Shown here: positions 1-5,541 of the stretch, piece by piece
Layout: the number at the start of each line of letters is the position of its first letter
Numbering within the stretch: position 1 is the stretch's first letter
Source: an uncultured Clostridia bacterium
GTDB taxonomy: Bacteria; Bacillota; Clostridia; Christensenellales; Borkfalkiaceae
Reading direction: 5' to 3'
Assembly (NCBI GenBank): GCA_944338265.1
Contig: CALVLO010000074.1
Location: 1 to 7,494, forward strand
DNA length: 7,494 nt
The notes under the pieces: generated by a model
The model's database searches: none
Told to the model about the DNA's origin: nothing
What the model saw: the letters and a program-made list of their open reading frames with translations, nothing else
Made by a program: the position numbers and the translations under genes

Positions 1-1018
1 TCGTGTTGGAAGGTCCGATCTGCATATCGTCAAAGCGCTTTTGCTGCATCTTCTCTCCGGAGAGGAAGGCGGCGAGCTTGTGCGCATCCCCAAGGTTCTT
101 GGACATGGGATTGACGCCGTACAGCTTGCAGCCCGCAAACGAGCCCATCTGATAGTCTTTGCCGTCCACATTGAAGGTGGGAAGCTTGCATGCGGCGTAG
201 TTTTCGCCGAGCTCTTTGGAGATGAGCTCGGCATTCCAGGTCCCGGAGACGGCGGCGCCGAACGTGCCGTCCGTGAGCGCTGCGGCAATTGCATTGTCAT
301 CGCCGCTGTTGAACGCGCTGTTTGCCGTGAGCGCGATCATGGCTTTGCCTGCCGCGGTGCCCTTTTCGGCATCGTCGAAATCGCAGGCGACGGACTCCAC
401 GGCGCCCTCTTTATCGTATTTAACTTCGTAAGTTGCGCCCGTCGCAAAGAAGAAGGAGGTGCAGTACCATGCCTCGTTCAAGTTCATCTGGAACTTGGCA
501 TTCGCCTTGCTGCAATCCTCCAAAATGTGCTCCAAAGTATCCGTTCTGGTCACTTTGGACTTGTTGTAATACAGGAAGTAGCCGTTATCGTCCGAGTACG
601 GATACGCCCAAACTTTGCCATCGTGCGTGGCGGCAGCGACGGAGCTTGCAGAATTGTTCTGCTTAACGGCGTCTAAGTACCCCCCCCCGACCTGTGCAAG
701 CGCGCCTGCACGCTGCAGCACGAGAAGCTGATCGTTTGCAAACGCATACACGTCTGCACCCGCGCTCACGTCCGTCGTGATCGTCTTGGAGGCATCCTGC
801 TCGGAAACAACGTCATATTTGATGTTGTACTCCTTATCGGTATTCTCCTGCTTGAACGCCTCGATCATCTCCTCCGCCATTTCTTTCTGCTGGGAAGGAC
901 CCCACAGCGTGAGGGAGACGGTCTCCTTCTTCTTCTCACCGCAGCCGGCGAGCAGCATCCCCGCCGAAAGCGCCATCGTTGCAGAGAGCGCAAGTGCTAC
1001 TAAACTTCTCTTTTTCAT
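1..1018 (-). CDS. Sugar ABC transporter substrate-binding lipoprotein (partial, C-terminus off left edge)
   Basis: Extracellular solute-binding protein of the maltose-binding (SBP family 1) type, expected to be anchored outside the membrane and to deliver a sugar to an ABC permease. 339 codons are open to the left edge without a stop; family members are usually a little over 400 residues, so roughly the last fifth is missing. It begins MKKRSLVALALS, has a hydrophobic stretch, and a lipobox LAGC with Cys26 as the lipidated residue. Next comes the typical first strand VSLTLWG (34-40), then DVYAFANDQL (89-98) and DGKVWAYPYSDDNGYFLYYN (133-152), all family-like. GTWNAELI (259-266) and GSFAGCKLYGVNP (292-304) also fit. 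The start at 1018 has AAGGAGG at 1028-1034, 9 nt upstream. It is divergent from a LacI regulator, the usual arrangement for a regulated sugar importer. Residues 111-113 (GGG) are encoded by a run of nine G. Substrate unknown. Confidence 0.93.
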   Translation of the reverse strand, partial: MKKRSLVALALSATMALSAGMLLAGCGEKKKETVSLTLWGPSQQKEMAEEMIEAFKQENTDKEYNIKYDVVSEQDASKTITTDVSAGADVYAFANDQLLVLQRAGALAQVGGGYLDAVKQNNSASSVAAATHDGKVWAYPYSDDNGYFLYYNKSKVTRTDTLEHILEDCSKANAKFQMNLNEAWYCTSFFFATGATYEVKYDKEGAVESVACDFDDAEKGTAAGKAMIALTANSAFNSGDDNAIAAALTDGTFGAAVSGTWNAELISKELGENYAACKLPTFNVDGKDYQMGSFAGCKLYGVNPMSKNLGDAHKLAAFLSGEKMQQKRFDDMQIGPSNT

Positions 1019-1284
1019 GGTATTTTTCCTCCTTGAATTTTGAAATCAGTCTTTTACCATTTTTTCTGTTTGTTGTGCAAAGTTTCTCCGATTGTTTTAT
1101 CGCATTCATTCACCTCCTTAAAATAAGATCTGTATGGATGTGAAAACTTATGGCGGCGCGCCATGGTGAGCATATTTGGGAGGACTGCAATTGCGCACCG
1201 CAATAAGATTTCACCGAAGGAAAGGAACACGGCTGCCGCTTACAGCCATCGCCCGCCGCCTGCAAAACATGGCGGCGATTTTGG

Positions 1285-1297
1285 CGAAAATGTTTCG
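1285..1297. promoter_or_regulatory. Candidate LacI-type operator in the binding-protein leader
   Basis: The sequence CGAAA-ATG-TTTCG is a perfect 5-bp inverted repeat with a 3-nt centre. It lies about 45 nt downstream of the predicted minus-strand start site, where a bound repressor could block transcription. A weaker related arrangement with CGAA and TTCG arms lies nearby at about 1303-1316. A similar GCGAAA/TTTCGC repeat sits in the leader of the divergent lacI gene. Binding is inferred, not shown. Confidence 0.4.
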
Positions 1298-1349
1298 TAA
1301 TCTTCGAATATTCTTTCGCGATATAGTTTTATTTTGTACGTCTTATAGC

Positions 1350-1377
1350 ATTATAACACAATCCCCGCATTTGTCAA
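1350..1377 (-). promoter_or_regulatory. SigA-type promoter for the binding-protein gene
   Basis: On the minus strand, TTGACA (1372-1377) and TATAAT (1350-1355) are separated by 16 bp; both hexamers are consensus. The predicted start near 1343 gives an untranslated leader of about 320 nt before the ATG at 1018, which is long. That leader holds the operator-like repeat at 1285-1297, a GGCTG/CAGCC hairpin, and a second ribosome-binding-site-like AAGGAGG at 1113-1119. At a 7-nt spacing that site would start only a two-codon ORF (M-R-stop, 1105-1097). Confidence 0.85.
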
Positions 1378-1465
1378 GTGTTTTTGGAAAAGTTTTTTTC
1401 TGTTCATACAAGCGGGCAATATTGTGTGAAATTTTCGTTATTTTTATAGTTTTATTCAAATTATC

Positions 1466-1494
1466 TTGACGAAGCGCATAAAATTTGCTATACT
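1466..1494 (+). promoter_or_regulatory. SigA-type promoter for lacI
   Basis: TTGACG (1466-1471) and TATACT (1489-1494) with a 17-bp spacer. Transcription would start near 1501, about 70 nt before the lacI start codon. The inverted repeat at 1532-1551 lies between this start and the gene, consistent with autoregulation. Confidence 0.85.
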
Positions 1495-1531
1495 ATGAAT
1501 AAATCCACGAAAAATTTTTCCATCCTGCGGA

Positions 1532-1551
1532 GCGAAATATTTGCGTTTCGC
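1532..1551. promoter_or_regulatory. Candidate LacI operator / inverted repeat in lacI leader
   Basis: GCGAAA (1532-1537) and TTTCGC (1546-1551) form 6-bp arms around 8 nt. The left half also reads as CGAAATATTTGCG, close in form to the CGAAAATGTTTCG site at 1285-1297. Its place between promoter and gene suggests negative autoregulation, which is inferred. Confidence 0.4.
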
Positions 1552-1571
1552 CTGCGGGAGAAGGATGCCGC

Positions 1572-2564
1572 ATGACCATCCGCCAGATCGCGCAACAACT
1601 CAACCTCTCTATGGGAACGGTCTCCAAGGCGCTCAACGATGCGCCCGATATTTCGGAGGAGACCAAGGCTTTGGTCTGCGAATTTGCGCGGAAAACGGGC
1701 TACCGCGTCGGCGGGGCGGCAAAGAGCAGGATCGCGCTCCTGTACCAATTCATGCAGGCGCCCTATCAGAACCAACTCTTTTACAGCGTTGCCGCCGCGT
1801 TCAGCCTCGCCGCATCCAACTCCAAGTACGAGATCGTAACAGATACTCTCGCCAACAAGGACGAGGCTTTCTGCATGAACGATTATATGGAGAAGAACCG
1901 CTTTGCAGGCGCGTTCGTGCTCGGCGTCAACTTTCTGAGTCCCGTCTGCGAGCAACTGAAAGAGATTCGCTTCCCCCTCGTATTGCTGGATACGGACACC
2001 CCCGAAAACCCGCACGTTGCCTCCGTCGGGAGCAACAACATTGCAGCCATCCGCGCAGCCGTCGGGCACCTGCGCGAAATGGGGCACGCCAAGATCGGCT
2101 TCTTGGCAGGCGAGCCGCAGTCCTTCGTCTCCTCCGAACGGTTTGCTGCCTATATCCTCGCCATCGCCTCCGCAGGGCTGCGCTATGAGAACGAATATGT
2201 GTACTTTGGCGATTTCACCAAGGCATGCGGCGTTGCCGCCGCCGCGCACTTTGCCAAGACGGACGTCACGGCGATCGTCTGCGCCTCGGACATCATGGCG
2301 ATCGGGCTGATCGACGGACTGCGGGCGCGCGGCGTGCGCGTGCCGGAGGATATCTCCGTCATCGGCTTCGACGATATTGAGCTTCTGCGCGACACGCAGT
2401 ACGATCTGACCACCATACGGCAGGATTTTTCCAAGATCGGCGAGACCGCCTTCGGCATGCTGTGCGCCCTCATCAAGGGCGAGCGCGCGCACCGCACCGT
2501 CCTCCCCGCCGCTCTCATCAAGCGCGGCTCCGTCCGCCGCATATCCCCGCCGGAAGAAGCATAA
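1572..2564 (+). CDS. LacI-family transcriptional repressor
   Basis: 330-residue DNA-binding regulator, the normal LacI length. The N-terminal helix-turn-helix reads MTIRQIAQQLNLSMGTVSKALND (1-23) and continues to GYRV at 43-46. The periplasmic-binding-protein-like sensor fold follows (about 53-325). Conserved landmarks include VGSNNIAAIRAAVGHLREMGH (152-172), then KIGFLAG (174-180), TAIVCASDIMAIG (233-245) and VPEDISVIGFDDIE (257-270). The start is supported by GGAGAAGGA, 7 nt upstream of the ATG. The linker is unusual: from Tyr44 to the first sensor-domain strand (RIALLYQF, 53-60) there are only about eight residues. CcpA-like proteins have about twenty there, including the minor-groove hinge helix. 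It probably controls the divergent sugar-binding protein gene and itself; the effector is unknown. Confidence 0.93.
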   Translation: MTIRQIAQQLNLSMGTVSKALNDAPDISEETKALVCEFARKTGYRVGGAAKSRIALLYQFMQAPYQNQLFYSVAAAFSLAASNSKYEIVTDTLANKDEAFCMNDYMEKNRFAGAFVLGVNFLSPVCEQLKEIRFPLVLLDTDTPENPHVASVGSNNIAAIRAAVGHLREMGHAKIGFLAGEPQSFVSSERFAAYILAIASAGLRYENEYVYFGDFTKACGVAAAAHFAKTDVTAIVCASDIMAIGLIDGLRARGVRVPEDISVIGFDDIELLRDTQYDLTTIRQDFSKIGETAFGMLCALIKGERAHRTVLPAALIKRGSVRRISPPEEA

Positions 2565-2576
2565 AAAATAGAGAAA

Positions 2577-2602
2577 CGGCAGCCACGCGCTGCCGCTTTT
2601 TT
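2577..2602 (+). terminator. Rho-independent terminator after lacI
   Basis: CGGCAGC (2577-2583) pairs perfectly with GCTGCCG (2589-2595) around a 5-nt loop, followed by C and six T. It starts 12 nt after the lacI stop codon and separates lacI from the glycosyltransferase gene. Confidence 0.9.
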
Positions 2603-2692
2603 ATGCCGCATCCCCCATTCTTCCCGCAAAAAGGCACGCGGCGGCGCGCGCCGTCATAGACTGAAAGCGGCAGCCTGCCGTGGAGGATGAGG

Positions 2693-3760
2693 ATGAAGCT
2701 CTCCGTTTGTATGATCGTAAGAGATGAAGCGCCCGTGCTCACGCGCTGCTTGGAGAGCGTGCGGGCGGCTGCGGATGAGATCGTCATCGCAGATACGGGC
2801 AGCACGGACGGCACGCCCGAGGTGGCGCGACGCTTCACGCAAGCCGTTTACTTCTTCCCGTGGCAGGATGATTTTTCCGCCGCCCGCAATTTCTCCTTTG
2901 AGCGGGCAACGGGCGACTATCTTATGTGGCTGGACGCGGACGACGTCATCGCGCCCGCGCAGCTCCCCCGCCTTGCGGCGCTGAAATTGCGCATGGAGCA
3001 GGAGAATGCCGACCTCGCCTTCTGCCGCTACGAGAGCGGCGGATGCAGCTATGAGCGGGAGCGCATCGTGCGGCGGGGCATGTTCCGCTGGGCAGGCAGG
3101 GTGCACGAATGTATCCCGCCCGCAGGAAAGATCTTGCACGACGGCTTCACCGTCACCCACTTACAAAGCCCAAAACCGCGCGGCGCGCGCAACCTGCATA
3201 TCTATCAGAAATGGCGCGCCGAGGAGCAGCTTGGCGGGCGCGACCTCTTTTACTACGGGAGGGAGCTCTACTACAACCGCCTCTACACGGAGGCGGAGGC
3301 GGTGCTTTGCGAGATGCTCGCGGGAGAGGGTTGGTATGTGAATAAGATCGAAGCGTGCAAGGTGCTCGCCGCCTGCCGCGAGGCGCGCGGCGACAGCGCG
3401 GGTGCACTGAAAGCGCTGACGATGAGCTTTGGCTACGGCATGCCCCGCGGCGGCATCTGCTGTATGATGGGGCGTCTCTTCCGCAGCCGCGGCGCCCACC
3501 GCGAAGCTGTATTTTGGTACGAGACCGCCCTCTCCTGCCCGAGTTATGCCGCAGAGGGCGACTTCGACGACGCCGCAGAACGCACCCTCCTGCCCCTGCT
3601 CGGGCTCGTATGCAGCCATTGGGCGCTGGGCGAGCGGGAGAAAGCATTCCGCTGCCACCTCCGCGCCCAAGAACTCGCGCCCGAAAACCCTGCCGTGCGT
3701 TACAACCGCGATTTCTTCCGCGCGCAAAAATTCCCGCAGGAAAATCCCCCAAAAGAGTAG
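2693..3760 (+). CDS. GT2 glycosyltransferase with helical-repeat (TPR-like) C-terminus
   Basis: 355-residue family 2 (GT-A) glycosyltransferase, probably cytoplasmic, moving a sugar from a nucleotide-sugar donor. The N-terminus is typical: KLSVCMIVRDEAPVLTRCLESV (2-23), then the nucleotide-binding IADTGSTDGT (32-41) and the metal-binding WLDADD (79-84; DxD at 81-83). WAGRVHE (133-139) is common in this subfamily. From about 185 the chain is helical with TPR-like spacing, for example FYYGRELYYNRLYTEAEAVLCEML and EAVFWYETAL, perhaps for acceptor binding. Start choice: the upstream in-frame ATG at 2687 directly abuts GGAGG (2682-2686), while the ATG at 2693 has a 6-nt spacing and gives the usual family N-terminus. 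There is no signal peptide or transmembrane helix. Related proteins include SunS-like peptide glycosyltransferases, but no acceptor peptide gene is adjacent, so the acceptor is unknown. Confidence 0.9.
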   Translation: MKLSVCMIVRDEAPVLTRCLESVRAAADEIVIADTGSTDGTPEVARRFTQAVYFFPWQDDFSAARNFSFERATGDYLMWLDADDVIAPAQLPRLAALKLRMEQENADLAFCRYESGGCSYERERIVRRGMFRWAGRVHECIPPAGKILHDGFTVTHLQSPKPRGARNLHIYQKWRAEEQLGGRDLFYYGRELYYNRLYTEAEAVLCEMLAGEGWYVNKIEACKVLAACREARGDSAGALKALTMSFGYGMPRGGICCMMGRLFRSRGAHREAVFWYETALSCPSYAAEGDFDDAAERTLLPLLGLVCSHWALGEREKAFRCHLRAQELAPENPAVRYNRDFFRAQKFPQENPPKE

Positions 3761-3786
3761 ACTTTTTTGCCCGTTCATGCGATAAT
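3758..3786 (+). promoter_or_regulatory. Possible extended -10 promoter for the zinc-ribbon gene
   Basis: GATAAT (3781-3786) is preceded by TG-C, an extended -10 form. TAGACT (3758-3763) stands 17 bp upstream as a weak -35 that overlaps the glycosyltransferase stop codon. Read-through from the upstream gene is an equally good explanation, since no terminator separates the two. Confidence 0.4.
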
Positions 3787-3815
3787 TACCATAGACAAAT
3801 ACAAGGAGATGCGGC

Positions 3816-4313
3816 ATGAAAGAGGGAAAACAACGGCACAATCTGACCAAAACGGGGCTGCGCATCATCGGCATTTTGCTCGCGCTCGGCGGGCTCGCCT
3901 GCACGATCATCGGCTCCATCGATCTGTTTACGGCGATCTCCGAAGGCGAGGGGCTCCCCAAGCGCTTCTTCCTCCTCATGATCGGGCTGCCCATGCTCAC
4001 CATCGGCGTTGCCATGCTCATATTCGGCTTCCGCAGGGAGATCGGCACCTATCTGAAGGACGAGACGATGCCCGTCGCCATAGAGGCAGGCAAGGAGTTC
4101 GCCCCCGCCGCAGCCGCACTCGCCGCAGCAGCAAACCCCGCGGCGCAGAATGCCGCCGCAGAGAACGTCTGCCCCAAATGCGGCGCAAAAAATCCCGCCG
4201 CGCTCCATTTTTGCGAGATGTGCGGTACGCCGCTTACAAAAACTTGCCCCGCCTGCGGCAAGTCGGTGCGCGCAGACGCTGCCTTCTGCGGACACTGTGG
4301 GAAAAAAGTTTGA
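3816..4313 (+). CDS. Membrane protein with two C-terminal zinc ribbons
   Basis: 165-residue hypothetical protein. A basic N-terminus is followed by two hydrophobic helices (about 15-38 and 50-72) joined by a short loop. Then comes an Ala-rich linker (about 97-116) and two CxxC-type zinc ribbons: Cys119/122 with Cys133/136, and Cys144/147 with Cys158/161. The order of parts is like many Firmicutes zinc-ribbon membrane proteins, where the ribbons probably face the cytoplasm and bind a partner. The start is supported by AAGGAG (3803-3808) with a 7-nt spacing. It lies 55 bp after the glycosyltransferase gene and is closed by its own terminator. No specific function can be assigned. Confidence 0.85.
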   Translation: MKEGKQRHNLTKTGLRIIGILLALGGLACTIIGSIDLFTAISEGEGLPKRFFLLMIGLPMLTIGVAMLIFGFRREIGTYLKDETMPVAIEAGKEFAPAAAALAAAANPAAQNAAAENVCPKCGAKNPAALHFCEMCGTPLTKTCPACGKSVRADAAFCGHCGKKV

Positions 4314-4338
4314 TTGAACGGTCAGCAAATACTGCATC

Positions 4339-4368
4339 GGGCGCCTCGCATTTGCGAGGCGCCCTTTT
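4339..4368 (+). terminator. Rho-independent terminator after the zinc-ribbon gene
   Basis: An 11-bp perfect stem GGGCGCCTCGC / GCGAGGCGCCC with an ATTT loop, followed by four T. It begins 25 nt after the stop codon. I see nothing in the remaining 4369-4446. Confidence 0.9.
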
Positions 4369-4446
4369 CCAAAACGTCTGCCACACGCCCTACGGACATG
4401 TCTTCCCCCTATGCGCGGCTGTAAATGAGAGCATATTCCAAGCAGC

Positions 4447-4484
4447 AAAAAAGCGGGAACAGAAAAATATCTGCTCCCGCTTTT
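4447..4484 (-). terminator. Rho-independent terminator of a tRNA gene
   Basis: A 15-bp stem (4449-4463 with 4470-4484) with a 6-nt loop, ending in six T on the minus strand. The one non-Watson-Crick position (4459/4474) is G-U in minus-strand RNA but A-C in plus-strand RNA, so the hairpin was kept for minus-strand transcripts. It directly follows the CCA of the tRNA remnant, as a native tRNA terminator would. Confidence 0.8.
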
Positions 4485-4506
4485 GGTCGAGGCGACGGGA
4501 TTTGAA
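4484..4506 (-). other. tRNA 3'-end remnant (probably tRNA-Pro), candidate attachment site
   Basis: The minus strand reads T loop TTCAAAT, T-stem 3' strand CCCGT, acceptor 3' strand CGCCTCG, A73 and CCA. This is a complete tRNA 3' end from position 54 to 76. G72 with A73 fits bacterial tRNA-Pro, and the end resembles the common Firmicutes tRNA-Pro ending. Pairing is lost from position 53: the five bases before the T loop read TCGGC where ACGGG would be needed, and no D arm or anticodon arm follows. A 3' end with its terminator but no 5' part is the typical chromosomal att remnant left by tyrosine-integrase elements. The matching intact tRNA is not in the window. Confidence 0.7.
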
Positions 4507-4662
4507 GCCGAGAAGCAAAATGCAAAAATCCGTCTTTTTCCCTCTAAAATCAATAAAATAACCTAAATAATCGTCATTTCGGGACAATATAAAAAACTTG
4601 CCCCCAAAATTCCCCCACAAACTCCGAAGCTTTTTCTCCTTATTTTTTTTCGCCTGAAACGA

Positions 4663-4691
4663 TTGACAAAACTACAATGCGGTGATAAAAT
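4663..4691 (+). promoter_or_regulatory. SigA-type promoter of the short convergent RNA
   Basis: Consensus TTGACA (4663-4668) and TAAAAT (4686-4691) with a 17-bp spacer. No ribosome binding site or plausible ORF follows before the terminator, so it should drive an untranslated RNA starting near 4698. Confidence 0.85.
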
Positions 4692-4697
4692 AAAAGA

Positions 4698-4783
4698 GCA
4701 ATAGAGGGTTGCCGTTCAGCGGTTAGCCTAACGTATCAAAGATAATCGCCAGACTACCACATCAAGGGCGGTTATCTTTTTTT
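4698..4783 (+). ncRNA. Short antisense-type RNA (candidate type I antitoxin)
   Basis: An RNA of about 85 nt is bounded by a strong promoter and a strong terminator. The terminator has a 13-bp stem (4738-4750 with 4767-4779), one U-G pair, a 16-nt loop and seven T ending at 4783. The odd pair is allowed only in plus-strand RNA. Its 3' end is antisense to the last codons and stop (4762-4764) of the convergent 38-codon gene. Its 5' part contains GCCGTTC (4711-4717), complementary to the 5' arm of the hairpin starting the convergent mRNA, and GCGGTTAGCCT (4719-4729), which recurs inverted at 4927-4937. These are the kinds of contacts type I antitoxin RNAs make. The antitoxin role is inferred. Confidence 0.7.
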
Positions 4784-4878
4784 ATGCGAATGACGACCAT
4801 TGTCTTAGAGACTGTGATCGAAGAGACGAGACCTTTCTCAATGAGGTTGAGAAGAAGGAGTATGTACTCTTGCTTCAT
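4762..4878 (-). CDS. 38-aa small peptide, candidate type I toxin
   Basis: A small gene with strong expression signals: ATG at 4878, AAGGAGG at 4887-4893 with an 8-nt spacing, and its own consensus promoter. The peptide starts MKQEYILLLLNLIEKG and ends VVIRIKKDNRP. It has a hydrophobic segment (5-13), a second mostly apolar stretch (17-32) and a basic, charged C-terminus. Size and polarity are like small membrane toxins of type I systems. However, the hydrophobic part is interrupted by Glu14-Lys15, so a single membrane helix is uncertain. The stop codon lies in the terminator loop of the convergent RNA, so the two transcripts overlap at their 3' ends. I do not recognise the peptide family. A regulatory leader or another small-protein function remains possible. 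Confidence 0.6.
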   Translation of the reverse strand: MKQEYILLLLNLIEKGLVSSITVSKTMVVIRIKKDNRP

Positions 4879-4976
4879 CAGCACCACCTCCTTGTGGGAA
4901 AATTTGCATTTCCCCCCTTACCAAGGAGGCTAACCGCCTATGGCATCCATATTGCTCTGAACGGCTCTCGCCGTTC
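4879..4976 (-). promoter_or_regulatory. Structured mRNA leader of the small peptide gene
   Basis: At the predicted 5' end, GAACGGC-GAGA-GCCGTTC forms a 7-bp hairpin on the minus strand (4976-4959), able to protect the transcript. Further down, CCTCCTTG (4929-4922) is fully complementary to CAAGGAGG (4894-4887), which contains the ribosome binding site. An inner GGGAAA/TTTCCC pair (4896-4901 with 4909-4914) extends the same fold. The resting mRNA would therefore hide its ribosome binding site. Confidence 0.65.
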
Positions 4977-4982
4977 TTTTAT

Positions 4983-5011
4983 ATTATATCACAATTCCCG
5001 CGTACCGTCAA
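4983..5011 (-). promoter_or_regulatory. SigA-type promoter of the small peptide gene
   Basis: On the minus strand, TTGACG (5006-5011) and TATAAT (4983-4988) with a 17-bp spacer. The predicted start near 4976 coincides with the first base of the leader hairpin. Confidence 0.88.
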
Positions 5012-5541
5012 TCTATTTTGCCGAACGCGTTTTGTGTGGCAGCATCCCGCAATATGGGAACGGCGGCGGGCGGATCCGCCGAGCTGCAGCGGCTCCGCTC
5101 CCCCATTCATGGGATGCAGACGATCTCGCTGCCATGGACGGCGAGCACGATCATGATCTAACCGCTTGCGCGGGCATGCCCGCGCCGTTGTAAATCATAG
5201 CCGCCCGCCGATACGGGATCACTGCAAAACGCAGCGAGCGCGGGAAAACGCCCCGCGGGCGGCTCCGCATCCGCGCGCCGTGGCGCGCCATGGGCGCGTG
5301 CGCCCGTTTCTATTTCAATATGAATTTCTATAAATGGTAGATACCGCCCGATTTTTGACATGACAAAACCGTAATTTTGAATGGCGTTCTGTATCAAAAT
5401 ACGGGTAGTTTCGCGGAAATAGCAACAGCCCGTGCAGATCCGATCTGCGCGGGCTGTTGTCCGTCATCGATGACACGCCGAAAACGCGGGCATGCCGCGT
5501 ATCCTATTTGCTATGCAATTCCCTGCGGGTTCCTTCTCCGC
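5012..5541. other. Gene-free, palindrome-rich region
   Basis: No ORF here has a credible start or protein character. The stretch carries many perfect or near-perfect palindromes: GGCGGATCCGCC (5069-5080), an 18-nt GCGCGGGCATGCCCGCGC (5168-5185), TGGCGCGCCA (5281-5290) and GGGCGC-GT-GCGCCC (5292-5305). GTCATCGATGAC (5463-5474) and an imperfect ACGCGGG/GCCGCGT (5484-5500) follow. GCATCCC (5042-5048) recurs inverted at 5111-5117. An AT-rich patch lies at about 5305-5400. An origin of replication or transfer is possible but nothing here proves it. Confidence 0.5.
5423..5459. repeat. 17-bp stem inverted repeat downstream of the rep-like gene
   Basis: CAACAGCCCGTGCAGAT pairs with ATCTGCGCGGGCTGTTG across a 3-nt loop, with one G-T pair. 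There is no T run on either side, so it is not a standard terminator. It sits about 80 bp beyond the 3' end of the rep-like gene and may end or protect that transcript, or be a DNA-level site. Confidence 0.7.

Noticed and set aside
41..676. 211-aa plus-strand ORF at the left edge
   Set aside because: Antisense to the sugar-binding lipoprotein gene, whose signal peptide, lipobox and family motifs are clear.
1488..2492. 334-aa minus-strand ORF opposite lacI
   Set aside because: Mirror reading frame of a clear LacI gene in GC-rich DNA; no start signal and no domain character.
3161..4048. 295-aa minus-strand ORF opposite the glycosyltransferase and zinc-ribbon genes
   Set aside because: Spans the reverse of two recognisable plus-strand genes and their intergenic gap; composition is that of a shadow frame.
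4390..4620. Minus-strand ORF of 76 aa crossing the tRNA remnant
   Set aside because: It reads through a tRNA 3' end and a terminator hairpin, has no ribosome binding site and shows no protein-like composition.
4784..4930. Plus-strand ORF starting MRMTTIVLETVIEE after the short RNA
   Set aside because: It lies directly after a strong terminator with no ribosome binding site and is antisense to the better supported 38-aa gene.
5158..5397. Minus-strand ORF of 79 aa in the palindrome-rich region
   Set aside because: No ribosome binding site; the second half is low-complexity translation of GC-rich palindromes.
5423..5459. Rho-independent terminator call for the 17-bp stem
   Set aside because: No T run follows on either strand, so it was kept as an inverted repeat only.
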